This document shows positions 1 to 7,206 of a stretch of DNA of 64,000 nucleotides, one piece after another. The translations under genes were made by a program, and so were the position numbers. The stretch's first letter is position 1. The number at the start of each line of letters is the position of its first letter. The stretch comes from Bacillota bacterium. Lineage in GTDB: Bacteria; Bacillota; Clostridia; Christensenellales; CAG-138. A model generated the notes under the pieces. The model was not told the DNA's origin, ran no database searches, and saw nothing but the letters and a program-made list of their open reading frames with translations. The DNA lies in contig JAEYCM010000010.1 of the NCBI GenBank assembly GCA_023455425.1, positions 166,947 to 230,946 on the forward strand, read 5' to 3'.

Positions 1-150
1 ATCAATTTCACGGAGGTCAAATCCAAAGTGGAAGACGTTGATCAGGCGGAAGCGATCATGCGTTATAAAATGGCGGAGTCGGTTTATCTGTTTGCTTTAA
101 AAACTGGATCCAATATTATACAGCCAACGCTTGTGGATTATTTGAATTGA
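1..150 (+). CDS. flgL: Flagellar hook-filament junction protein FlgL, C-terminal end (partial)
   Basis: Frame 1 is open from the window edge to TGA at 148-150, giving the last 49 residues of a protein. They form the amphipathic C-terminal helix typical of flagellin/FlgL proteins (repeated A/E/M heptads, then an IIQPTLVDYL tail). FlgL (HAP3) joins the hook to the filament outside the cell. The identity is supported by order: flgL, DUF6470 gene, fliW and csrA follow each other in many Firmicutes. The N-terminal part lies outside the window, so flagellin itself cannot be strictly excluded; the tail and context favour FlgL. Confidence 0.8.
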   Translation: MNFTEVKSKVEDVDQAEAIMRYKMAESVYLFALKTGSNIIQPTLVDYLN

Positions 151-169
151 GAAGCGGGGGTGTGATATA

Positions 170-760
170 ATGAACTCGCTTAGTATCCATACCCAGCGTG
201 CCGTGATTGAAATCGTATCACGCCCCGCGAAAATGTACATCGAACACAATCGGCCCAACTTTAAAATTAAGCGTACCCTTCCCAAAATGAAAATTGAACG
301 AAAATTGCCTTCGTTCGATATCAAATGGGAAGATGTTCGTAAAAACAGTGGCCAGGCCTCCCCTGTACAGATGAACAAAGCTTTTGCCGAAAAGGGAAAA
401 CGCAAAGTTTTGGATACAATCCGTTCTATTGTGGAGCGCGGGGATATTTTAAAGGACGTTACAGACCCGAAAGCGTTTGAAAAAATAGCGGTTTCGCTTT
501 CCGTGAAGGACATGCCGGAACTCAATATCGGGCTCATGCCCAAGGAAAAAGCCCGTATTGAATGGGATCCCGGATATTGCACCATAGAATGGACGGATCC
601 TGTCTTACAGATCGAGTGGGACAAAGATTTCAGACCTACCATCGAATGGGAGCCCTACTCTGTGGAAGTACGCCTCAGAAACAGACCGCTGGTAAAGATC
701 AGAGTCAATTTGGAACATATACCCGGCGCTGTGGGCGCTAAAGTAGACCAGGAAGTATAA
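170..760 (+). CDS. DUF6470 family protein (YviE-like), flagellar operon
   Basis: A 196-residue protein with no signal peptide or membrane segment. It is rich in beta-prone, charged repeats such as IEWDPGY, IEWTDP, IEWDKDF and IEWEPYS between about residues 125 and 160, and has a basic N-terminus with K-I-K/R motifs. This resembles the family found between flgL and fliW in Bacillus (yviE) and Clostridia, whose function is unknown. The ATG at 170 follows a GGGGGTGTG ribosome site, 19 bp after flgL. A role in flagellar assembly is inferred only from its position. Confidence 0.72.
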   Translation: MNSLSIHTQRAVIEIVSRPAKMYIEHNRPNFKIKRTLPKMKIERKLPSFDIKWEDVRKNSGQASPVQMNKAFAEKGKRKVLDTIRSIVERGDILKDVTDPKAFEKIAVSLSVKDMPELNIGLMPKEKARIEWDPGYCTIEWTDPVLQIEWDKDFRPTIEWEPYSVEVRLRNRPLVKIRVNLEHIPGAVGAKVDQEV

Positions 761-800
761 TCTTTCATTTGTTTTGCTTTTGATAGAGGGGGTTCATGCA

Positions 801-1274
801 ATGCTGATCGAAACGGCCAGATTTGGGGATTTCAACTTGAATGACAGCAAGATTATCGATTTCCCAAACGGCATACCGGGGTTTGAGGAGCTACACAAGT
901 TTATTATTCTGGAGATTGGCGAGACCAAGCCGCTGTACTGGCTGCAATCCACAGAGAACAAATATATCTCCCTACCCGTGGTGATCCCCTTTGAGTTGTT
1001 GGAGGATTACTACATTGAGATTCGTGAAAACGAACTAAAAGGATTGGAAGTGGATCACAACAACGATCTGTTGATCCTCAATGTAGTGGTTATTCCCGAT
1101 GATATTCAAAAAATGACGGTCAATCTCGCCGCTCCCATTATCATCAATTTGAAGCTTGGCGCAGGCAAACAGATCGTGATCGATGCGGCTGACCTTCCCG
1201 TCCGGTTTCCAATCTATGATGCGGTTATGCGGAAATTGAAGGGGGGGGAAGCGGATGCTGGTTCTCTCGCGTAA
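801..1274 (+). CDS. fliW: Flagellar assembly factor FliW
   Basis: A 157-residue FliW. In the known partner switch, FliW binds flagellin, and when flagellin is exported the freed FliW binds and inhibits CsrA. Visible family features are the early FPNGIPGFEELHKF segment (about residues 22-35) and a C-terminal portion ending in a basic/acidic tail. The ATG at 801 is preceded by AGAGGGGG at 785-792. An upstream in-frame TTG at 774 lies before this site and is unlikely to be used. The gene overlaps csrA by 20 bases, so the two antagonists are translationally coupled. Confidence 0.93.
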   Translation: MLIETARFGDFNLNDSKIIDFPNGIPGFEELHKFIILEIGETKPLYWLQSTENKYISLPVVIPFELLEDYYIEIRENELKGLEVDHNNDLLILNVVVIPDDIQKMTVNLAAPIIINLKLGAGKQIVIDAADLPVRFPIYDAVMRKLKGGEADAGSLA

Positions 1275-1470
1275 GGCCGGTGAATTGCTTGCAATCGGCC
1301 CGGATATCACGGTGGAAGTGGTAGCCGTGGAAGGAGACCGCGTACGTCTCGGGATTAACGCGCCCAAGGATACGCGGATATTCCGCAAGGAACTCCTCGA
1401 TCAGACGGTGGATATTAATAAGATCGCGGTCAGCGCTCCGGTGATTAATTTTCAGGAGCGCGTCAAATAA
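1255..1470 (+). CDS. csrA: Translational regulator CsrA
   Basis: A 71-residue CsrA/RsmA protein that binds GGA motifs in mRNA leaders; in Firmicutes it represses flagellin translation and is held by FliW. The N-terminus MLVLSRKAGE is the family signature, followed by the conserved I-x-I-x-V-V-A-V and R-L-G-I-N-A-P segments. The ATG lies inside the end of fliW, after a run GGGGGGGGAAG. It is the last gene of the flagellar transcript and is followed at once by a strong terminator. Confidence 0.96.
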   Translation: MLVLSRKAGELLAIGPDITVEVVAVEGDRVRLGINAPKDTRIFRKELLDQTVDINKIAVSAPVINFQERVK

Positions 1471-1484
1471 AAGTAGTCAGTGAA

Positions 1485-1515
1485 AAAGTCCCGCCTGAAT
1501 GAAGGCGGGACTTTT
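1485..1515. terminator. Bidirectional terminator after csrA and the TauE genes
   Basis: An 11-bp stem (AAAGTCCCGCC, then GGCGGGACTTT) with an 8-base loop is flanked by A-rich and T-rich ends. It can end csrA transcription on the plus strand and the convergent permease genes on the minus strand. Confidence 0.9.
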
Positions 1516-1532
1516 ATGATGTAATAAATGCT

Positions 1533-1907
1533 TTACTCATCGTTCTTCTTCTTTTTGGCCCGCAAAAACTGAAGAATCCCAAGAACGATTAGGAATATGC
1601 CGAACGCCTTTTTGAGCCACTCCGCCTCCAGGCAGGTCGCTAAGAAAGCGCCGCCGACTGCGCCGATCACGCCCCATATCAGCAGCGGAAGCGCCGTCTT
1701 TGCTTTTAAGCGCCCGTCCCGCCGGTGAATCAGGAGGGCGAGCGCGGCGCCCGGTAAAAACGCAAGCATATTTACGCCCTGGGCCGCGTGCTGGTCCATG
1801 CTTAAAAACAGCGTCAAGATCGGAATGAGCACCGTACCGCCGCCCATCCCCATGCCGGAAAGCACGCCCGAAACGAGTCCGGCTAAAAGATACCACAAAA
1901 AGCTCAT
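1533..1907 (-). CDS. TauE/SafE family permease, half-size subunit B
   Basis: A 124-residue membrane protein with about four hydrophobic helices. It has the family's glycine-rich first helix (VSGVLSGMGMGGGTVLIPIL) and a lysine-rich C-terminus. TauE/SafE proteins export sulfite or other organosulfur anions, or are of unknown substrate, and are usually about 250 residues with two homologous halves. Here each half is its own gene. Its ATG at 1905-1907 overlaps the TGA of the upstream half (ATGA), so the pair is translated together, presumably as a heterodimer. The substrate is not predictable. Confidence 0.8.
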   Translation of the reverse strand: MSFLWYLLAGLVSGVLSGMGMGGGTVLIPILTLFLSMDQHAAQGVNMLAFLPGAALALLIHRRDGRLKAKTALPLLIWGVIGAVGGAFLATCLEAEWLKKAFGIFLIVLGILQFLRAKKKKNDE

Positions 1908-2272
1908 AGCAGAAGGCGGACGCCCGCTGCAAGCATCAGCACGGCGAACAGCCGGTCGATCCAGACAGAGCGCATCTTCCCTAAAAGCTTTGCGCCCAAT
2001 AAGCTGCCGGGGAGTACGCCCAGCGTCACAATGGGTACAAAATCGAATTGGATCGCACCGCGGATTAGATATACTACAATGCTGACGATGGAGAGAGGCA
2101 GCATCACCATCAGTGCGGTCGCGTGCGCATCCTCGCTTTTGAGTTTGCACAGGCGCTCTAAAACCACAACCGCAAGCATGCCGCCGCCTGCGCCAAACAG
2201 CCCGTTGGCAATACCGGTACAAATTGCTGCTATATAAGTTGAAATGCGCCGCGGCTTCTCATTTGTCTGCAT
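1904..2272 (-). CDS. TauE/SafE family permease, half-size subunit A
   Basis: A 122-residue membrane protein, homologous to its neighbour, with the motif GIANGLFGAGGGMLAVVVL in helix 1 (about residues 15-33) and three to four helices in all. The ATG at 2272 is chosen because the family begins just before this helix; an AAGGGTGA ribosome site lies a little far upstream, so an earlier start is possible. It forms an ATGA-overlapping pair with the downstream half. Divergently placed from rnfC with a 208-bp shared upstream region. Confidence 0.78.
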   Translation of the reverse strand: MQTNEKPRRISTYIAAICTGIANGLFGAGGGMLAVVVLERLCKLKSEDAHATALMVMLPLSIVSIVVYLIRGAIQFDFVPIVTLGVLPGSLLGAKLLGKMRSVWIDRLFAVLMLAAGVRLLL

Positions 2273-2338
2273 GCTTATAAGATGTTCACCCTTTTGATAA
2301 TTATTCAGCAAATTGTTGATGCAAAACCACAGGGGGCA

Positions 2339-2347
2339 TGTTATAAT
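2339..2347 (+). promoter_or_regulatory. Extended -10 promoter upstream of rnfC
   Basis: TGTTATAAT at 2339-2347 is an extended -10 element; a partial -35 (TTGATG, 2316-2321) lies 20 bp upstream. It points toward the rnf operon and implies a leader of about 125 bases. Confidence 0.5.
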
Positions 2348-2419
2348 ACTAACGGATTTGACAAGGGAAACGAAAATGTACATTTTTATGGCTTGCTCAA
2401 TGAATACGGTTCTTTCAAG

Positions 2420-2442
2420 AAAGGGTGAGCATACCCTTTTTT
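2420..2442 (+). terminator. Possible attenuator hairpin in the rnf leader
   Basis: The sequence AAAGGGT, a 6-base loop, then ACCCTTT runs into a T-rich stretch. It is a short 7-bp stem but shaped like an intrinsic terminator between the promoter and the rnfC start. Confidence 0.35.
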
Positions 2443-2480
2443 GCTGTATAGAATAGTTTACGGAAAATACGGAAAGGACG

Positions 2481-3827
2481 GTGTCAGCTTTGCCAAAGCT
2501 AACCTTTCAGGGTGGCGTTCATCCCATGCACGATGTGCATGAGGGCAAGCTCCCCACAAAGGATCTCCCGGTAAGGGACTTCGTAGCGGATACGGTATGT
2601 ATTCTCATGGGCATGCATTTGGGCGCGCCCAGTTCTCCTTGTGTACAGAAAGGGGATTATGTCCGGCTCGGACAGGTAATCGGCGAACCTGTAGGCCCAC
2701 TCGGGCTTCCTGTACACGCAAGCGTCTCGGGCGAGGTCATCGACGTCTCGCTTAAACAGCAGCTTTCACCCAACCCGGTCATGTGTGTGACCATCCGAAA
2801 CGACCATAAGGACGAATGGGTGGACGGCATCGCGGGATACGGGGATGTGGAAACGGTGGATCCGTCCCTAATTGTCCCTATTATTAAGAACGCGGGCATT
2901 TGCGGCATGGGCGGCGCCTGCTTCCCCACGCACGTGAAGCTCACTGTGCGTGAGGGCATGTACTGCGACACCATCATATTGAACGGCGCGGAATGCGAAA
3001 CGCACCTGACGGCGGATTACCGCCTGATGCTGGAGCATTCCGTAAAAATAGTGGACGGGCTCCGGGCCGCTATGCGCGCATTGAACGTCAAGCGCGGCGT
3101 CATCGCCATTGAGGATAACAAGCCCGAGGCCATCGCGCTCATGAAAAAGGCGGCGCAGGGCCGCGAGGGCGTAGAAGTGGCGGAGCTTGCAACCAAATAC
3201 CCGCAGGGCGGTGAAAAGCAACTCATCCAGGCTGTAACGGGCAGGCAGGTTCCGCAAAAAAAGCTGCCGCTTGACGCGCACGTCATCGTGCTCAACGTTG
3301 GTACTGCCGCGGCTATTGCAGAAGCAATCACGACCGGGCGTCCGCTTATTTCCCGTATTACGACTGTCACGGGCTGTGTGAACAAGCCCGCAAACCTCCG
3401 CCTGCGCGTCGGCACCATATTTGCGGACGCCCTCAAAGAATGCGGCGGGTATTCCAAGGAACCCGGTAAAATCACCGCGGGCGGCGCGATGACCGGTATT
3501 CCTGCGCCCAGCGATGAAGTGTCCATGACGAAAGCGACAAACGGCATCGTTGTTTACTGCAAGGAAGACGCTAAAGAATTTGAAGAAAACCCCTGCATCC
3601 GCTGCGCGCGCTGCGTCCTGGTATGCCCGGCAGGGCTTAGGCCTTATCTTTTGAAGCATTATTGCCAGGCGGGCGATCTTGCGGCCGCCGAAGCCGAAAA
3701 CGTGATGGATTGCATCGTCTGCGGCAGTTGTTCTTTTGGTTGCCCGGCAAGGCTCCAGCTCACATCCGCGTTTAAAGTTGCAAAGGATCAGATCATTGCT
3801 GCGCAAAGGGGAGGTGCAAAAAAATGA
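2481..3827 (+). CDS. rnfC: Rnf complex subunit RnfC
   Basis: A 448-residue RnfC, the peripheral NADH/FMN and iron-sulfur subunit of the Rnf ferredoxin:NAD+ oxidoreductase. The N-terminal part has the barrel/biotinyl-like region, the middle the nucleotide/flavin region with GICGMGGACFPTHVK (about residues 137-151). The C-terminus has two complete 4Fe-4S motifs, CIRCARCVLVCP and CIVCGSCSFGCP. The GTG at 2481 is preceded by GGAAAGGA. The stop overlaps rnfD by 4 bases. All cysteine ligands are present, so this subunit looks functional, in contrast to RnfA of the same operon. Confidence 0.93.
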   Translation: MSALPKLTFQGGVHPMHDVHEGKLPTKDLPVRDFVADTVCILMGMHLGAPSSPCVQKGDYVRLGQVIGEPVGPLGLPVHASVSGEVIDVSLKQQLSPNPVMCVTIRNDHKDEWVDGIAGYGDVETVDPSLIVPIIKNAGICGMGGACFPTHVKLTVREGMYCDTIILNGAECETHLTADYRLMLEHSVKIVDGLRAAMRALNVKRGVIAIEDNKPEAIALMKKAAQGREGVEVAELATKYPQGGEKQLIQAVTGRQVPQKKLPLDAHVIVLNVGTAAAIAEAITTGRPLISRITTVTGCVNKPANLRLRVGTIFADALKECGGYSKEPGKITAGGAMTGIPAPSDEVSMTKATNGIVVYCKEDAKEFEENPCIRCARCVLVCPAGLRPYLLKHYCQAGDLAAAEAENVMDCIVCGSCSFGCPARLQLTSAFKVAKDQIIAAQRGGAKK

Positions 3828-4771
3828 ACTTCAAGCTATCTCCCGCCCCTCATATCCGTAAGGCGGACAATACCAGAAGTTTGATGCTGGACGTTGTGAT
3901 CGCGCTAATTCCGGCTTCCCTAGCGGGCGTCTATTTCTTTGGGTTTAAGGCGCTTCTGCTTCTCGTATTGAGTATGGCGTCCGCCGTGCTTGCCGAGTAT
4001 CTATGGCAGAAGCTGATGAAGCTGCCCGTACGGGTGGGCGATTTTTCGGCGCTCGTAACAGGCCTCCTGCTTGGGCTCAATCTTCCGGTCGGCGCGCCGT
4101 GGTGGCTTGCCGTGCTGGGAAGCGCCATCGCCATTATCCTGGTGAAACAACTCTTTGGCGGCATTGGCGATAACTTCTTAAATCCGGCACTTACCGCGCG
4201 CGCGATCCTGCTTGCCTCCTGGCCCGTACACCTTACCCGGTTCACGCTGCCCACAAACTTCAGCGGCGTGGATGCGGTTTCTTCCCCCACGGTGCTCGCC
4301 GGTTTTGACGCAAGCAACATGGACTTGTTCCTGGGCAACATCCCCGGCTGCATCGGAGAAGTGAGCAAGATCGCCATTTTGATCGGCCTTGTGTACCTGA
4401 TCGCGAGAAGGGTGATGGTCCCTCATGTTCCGGTAATATTCCTCGGCGTTACGGCGCTGCTAGCGTGGGTCATGGGTCCGCAGGGCGCGTTTACGTTTGA
4501 CGGCGATGCGATGCGCGCCATACTTTCAGGCGGCGTCATGTTCGGCGCGGTGTTCATGGCGACAGACTATACCACGTGCCCTATGACCATCAAAGGGCAG
4601 GCGTGGTTCGCGGTAGGCTGTGGTGTGATCGTATCCGTTATCCGCGCCTATGGCAGCTATCCCGAGGGCGTTACCTATGCGATACTGCTGATGAACCTTG
4701 TTACCCCGCTCATCGATAAATATATGCGTCCCAGGGTATATGGTTCGTCCGTACAGGAGGCAAAAGCATGA
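3824..4771 (+). CDS. rnfD: Rnf complex subunit RnfD
   Basis: A 315-residue multi-spanning membrane protein of the RnfD/NqrB family, following rnfC with a 4-base overlap and its own AGGGGAGGT site. Family motifs include GDNFLNPALTARAILL (about 115-130) and the C-terminal ATDYTTCPMTIKGQ. RnfD normally carries FMN linked to a threonine within a D-x-x-S/T-G-A-T motif. At the expected place this protein has D150-A-V-S-S-P-T156, keeping the threonine but with GA replaced by SP. Whether it can still be flavinylated is uncertain. Confidence 0.9.
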   Translation: MNFKLSPAPHIRKADNTRSLMLDVVIALIPASLAGVYFFGFKALLLLVLSMASAVLAEYLWQKLMKLPVRVGDFSALVTGLLLGLNLPVGAPWWLAVLGSAIAIILVKQLFGGIGDNFLNPALTARAILLASWPVHLTRFTLPTNFSGVDAVSSPTVLAGFDASNMDLFLGNIPGCIGEVSKIAILIGLVYLIARRVMVPHVPVIFLGVTALLAWVMGPQGAFTFDGDAMRAILSGGVMFGAVFMATDYTTCPMTIKGQAWFAVGCGVIVSVIRAYGSYPEGVTYAILLMNLVTPLIDKYMRPRVYGSSVQEAKA

Positions 4772-5406
4772 AACAGAAGAAAATGGTCAGCGCCTTCTTT
4801 GGCGGCATCCTTTCGGAAAACCTGATGTTTCGCTTGGCGGTGGCGCTTTGCGCCACGCTCGCGGTCACAGCTTATGCGGCAAATGGCCTGGGCCTAGGAC
4901 TTGCGACGGCGTGCGCGCTGGTCTGCTCCAATTTGTTGATCGCGCTTGTGCGCGGTATGTTGCCTGAAAGCGCCCGCCTGTTTGCCTATGTGCTCATCAT
5001 AGGGCTGTTCGTATCCGCGGCGCAGATGCTGCTGTCCGCGTTCTTCTCCGGCCTAAGCGCAGACTTGGGCATTTATGTTCCGTTGATGGCGGTCAGCTGC
5101 ACCCTTCTCTCCCGCGTCAACGGCGCGGATGAAAAGCCGCGTGTTGTATCCGCGGGCGTTGACGGTCTCATCACCGGCCTGCTGTTTGCCGCAGCGCTCG
5201 TTGTTTTGAGCGCCGTGCGCGAGCTTCTGGGGTTTGGCACTCTGTTTGGCGCGGCGGTGTTCGGGGAAGGCTTTGAGCCGGTGCTGATACTCAAGGCCGT
5301 GCCCGGCGGGCTGATACTGCTCGGCGTGCTCTATGGCGTCGTCAACCACTTTATCCGCAAGGGTAGGACCTCGGAAAATACGCAAGAAGGAGGTGCCAAG
5401 GCATGA
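4768..5406 (+). CDS. rnfE: Rnf complex subunit RnfE
   Basis: A 212-residue RnfE/NqrD-family membrane protein with about six helices. Identification rests on GGILSENLMFRLAVALCATLA at the N-terminus (split here: GGILSENLMF, then RLAVALCATLA), SNLLIALVRGMLP (54-66), and VPLMAVSCTLL (104-114). Cys28 and Cys111 match the two cysteines that, with two from RnfA, hold an intramembrane 2Fe-2S cluster in known complexes. It directly follows rnfD (ATGA overlap) where rnfG would normally stand, and itself overlaps rnfA. Confidence 0.88.
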   Translation: MKQKKMVSAFFGGILSENLMFRLAVALCATLAVTAYAANGLGLGLATACALVCSNLLIALVRGMLPESARLFAYVLIIGLFVSAAQMLLSAFFSGLSADLGIYVPLMAVSCTLLSRVNGADEKPRVVSAGVDGLITGLLFAAALVVLSAVRELLGFGTLFGAAVFGEGFEPVLILKAVPGGLILLGVLYGVVNHFIRKGRTSENTQEGGAKA

Positions 5407-5999
5407 CGCTGGCGTTGGAAGGGTTTTCCGGTATCGGTGAAGCGCTGCTGTTTATGGTGGCCTGCATCGTTACAAGCAACTTTATATTCTCCCGGGCTTT
5501 GGGCGTGCTGCCGTTCTCCGCGAATGGGGACCGCGTGAAAGCCGCCGCAGGCATGGGGCTTATGGTAGCGGCTGTCATGACGCTAACCTCGTTCTTCGGC
5601 TTCGTAATTTATCAGTGGATCCTTGCGCCGCTTTCGGCCACTTACCTTGCGACGATCTGCTTCCTTGCGGTCATTGCGGCGCTTACGCTTGCGGGCCAGG
5701 CGGTTCTCAAAAAGAGCAACCCGGACCTGGGACTCTATTTCCCGCTGGTCATGGGCAACAGCGCGGTATTGGGCGTTGTCGCGCTCAATACGCTGGGGCA
5801 GTACGATCTGTTGAAAAGCGTGCTGTCTGGTGCGTTTGGCGGGATCGGCTTCCTCGTCGCCATCGTGTTGATCATTGGCGTACGGGAAAGGCTTGCGACC
5901 TCCAAGGTGCCTGAGGCATTCCGAGGATTTCCTATTACGCTGGTAAGCGCGGGGCTGATGTCCCTGGCCTTTATGGGCTTTATGGGGATCGTAAAATAA
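5403..5999 (+). CDS. rnfA: Rnf complex subunit RnfA, cysteine-less variant
   Basis: A 198-residue RnfA/NqrE-family membrane protein with about six helices, coupled to rnfE by ATGA. It aligns with RnfA through ALGVLPFSANGDRVKAAAG (32-50), the central helices, and FPLVMGNSAVLGVVALN (113-129). In ordinary RnfA these segments read LGICPF and TNCAVLG; here both cysteines are replaced (Leu36 and Ser120). They are the RnfA ligands of the shared 2Fe-2S cluster, so that centre is probably absent or altered. It is the last gene; no rnfB follows. Confidence 0.85.
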   Translation: MTLALEGFSGIGEALLFMVACIVTSNFIFSRALGVLPFSANGDRVKAAAGMGLMVAAVMTLTSFFGFVIYQWILAPLSATYLATICFLAVIAALTLAGQAVLKKSNPDLGLYFPLVMGNSAVLGVVALNTLGQYDLLKSVLSGAFGGIGFLVAIVLIIGVRERLATSKVPEAFRGFPITLVSAGLMSLAFMGFMGIVK

Positions 6000-6021
6000 T
6001 TCAATACATAACGTACAGCGA

Positions 6022-6056
6022 ACAGCGCCGGAAGTCATTTCCGGCGCTGTCTTCGT
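6022..6056 (+). terminator. Terminator after rnfA
   Basis: A 12-bp stem ACAGCGCCGGAA / TTCCGGCGCTGT with a short loop (6022-6050) is followed by CTTCGTTTT. It marks the end of rnfCDEA and confirms that rnfB is not the next gene. Confidence 0.88.
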
Positions 6057-6072
6057 TTTGGATGCAGTATTC

Positions 6073-6672
6073 CTACCTGTTTTGCATGGAGCCTAACATC
6101 TGTGCAAGCAACAGGGGGTTCATGCCGTTCATGCCGCCGCCGGTTGTGCTGCCGCCGTTCATGTTGCCGCCCATGCCTCCACCGTTCTGCAGCATCTGTG
6201 CAAGCATCATAGGATTCATACCACCCATACCGCCCGTCCCGCCGCCTGCGCTGCCACCCATGCCGTTCATGCCGCCCATTAGCTGCATCAACATTTGCAT
6301 CATCTGCATATTATTTTGTTGTGGCGCCTGCTGCTGTGGGGCAACGTAAGGGTTCTCCTGTACATTCGGGATCGCGTGCTGCTGCGGAGCGGCGCGGTGC
6401 TGCTGCGGAAGCTGTAAATCGGTGGGCACGCCCATTGCGTGGCACAGGTCCTCATATTCGCTCTCGGTAAGATGATCCCGCATGGAAACAACATACCGTT
6501 GCACGCCCTGCATGCCACGCTCGCGCCTGATGTGCTGCCCCAGCAGTATGGCGGGTGCGGGTTGGCCGTAATTCTGGGACAGATTCTCTTCTGTGTCGTC
6601 CGCATTCAAATCCTGCTGAGCGGGCGGACGTGAGCCGCCGGTTGGCAGTGATTGCGGCGCATATCTGGGCAT
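6073..6672 (-). CDS. Unknown protein with Met/Gly-rich C-terminus
   Basis: A 199-residue protein that I do not recognise. The N-terminal ~90 residues include a helical segment (LGQHIRRERGMQGVQRYVVS, then a DHLTESEYEDLCHAMG acidic helix) that may bind a partner. The middle is glutamine/proline-rich. The last ~75 residues are methionine- and glycine-rich and contain two copies of a motif like GMNPMMLAQML. No signal peptide or membrane segment. The start at 6672 has a perfect AAGGAGG site, 7 bases upstream. It is divergent from the 97-residue gene at 6798 and could share a promoter region with it. Confidence 0.7.
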   Translation of the reverse strand: MPRYAPQSLPTGGSRPPAQQDLNADDTEENLSQNYGQPAPAILLGQHIRRERGMQGVQRYVVSMRDHLTESEYEDLCHAMGVPTDLQLPQQHRAAPQQHAIPNVQENPYVAPQQQAPQQNNMQMMQMLMQLMGGMNGMGGSAGGGTGGMGGMNPMMLAQMLQNGGGMGGNMNGGSTTGGGMNGMNPLLLAQMLGSMQNR

Positions 6673-6797
6673 ATGGCCACCTCCTTGTTTAGTCACCTTT
6701 CTAGCATCATATGCGCGCAAAGCAAGGTTGTGCACTTATGGCACGATTGGCGCATATGATGGTTGAGGATATCTTTTTAACCAGCAGGAGGGAAATC

Positions 6798-7091
6798 ATG
6801 AAAAAGCCCGATCTTCGCAGTTTGAAACAAAATCCAGACCAATTGAAAGAGATGGAGAAGGGCATTGACCCGGAAGCGATGCGCCAGGTAAAAAACGTGG
6901 TGGAATATTATCAGGGCAAAAGCGAGCCGGATCTTCTTGCCGAGTTGCAGGCCATGATCAGCAAGGAGCGTGCAGCGGGCAATATGAGCAATGCGCGCAT
7001 GGATTCGCTTGCGGCGATGATTGCCCCCATGCTGGACCCGGCGCAGCGCCAACGCATGCAGGCGATTCTGGAGCAGTTGAAAAACAGCTAA
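6798..7091 (+). CDS. Small helical protein of unknown function
   Basis: A 97-residue, fully helical-looking soluble protein (KKPDLRSLKQNPDQLKEME at the start; later MDSLAAMIAPMLDPAQRQRM). The ATG at 6798 has CAGGAGGG upstream; an earlier in-frame ATG at 6711 has no such site. It contains no recognisable catalytic motif. Its divergent neighbour is also methionine-rich and helical, so the two may form a functional pair; this is inference from layout only. Confidence 0.68.
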   Translation: MKKPDLRSLKQNPDQLKEMEKGIDPEAMRQVKNVVEYYQGKSEPDLLAELQAMISKERAAGNMSNARMDSLAAMIAPMLDPAQRQRMQAILEQLKNS

Positions 7092-7120
7092 GTTTAAATC
7101 TTCAAGTTCTAAAGATATGG

Positions 7121-7174
7121 TTTTAGGGCCGTTACGGCCCGAAACGGAGGGTTGGAGGCAGCGCCTCCAACGTA
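7121..7174. repeat. Dispersed hairpin repeat, short copy
   Basis: TTTTAGGGCCGTTACGGCCC followed by GAAACGGAGG, then a GTTGGAGG...CCTCCAAC hairpin ending in CG. The first 20 bases and AAACGGAGG recur at 39151, as does the closing GCCTCCAACG, but there they are separated by about 90 extra bases. Both copies lie just after a gene end, so this is a REP/MITE-like intergenic repeat. Confidence 0.6.
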
Positions 7175-7206
7175 TTTAAGCGGCCGTCGCTTCTATAAAT
7201 AGATGA

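Noticed and set aside
6062..6349. Met/Pro-rich frame opposite the unknown Met/Gly-rich gene
   Set aside because: It is the antisense of a repetitive Gly/Met codon region and has no ribosome site.
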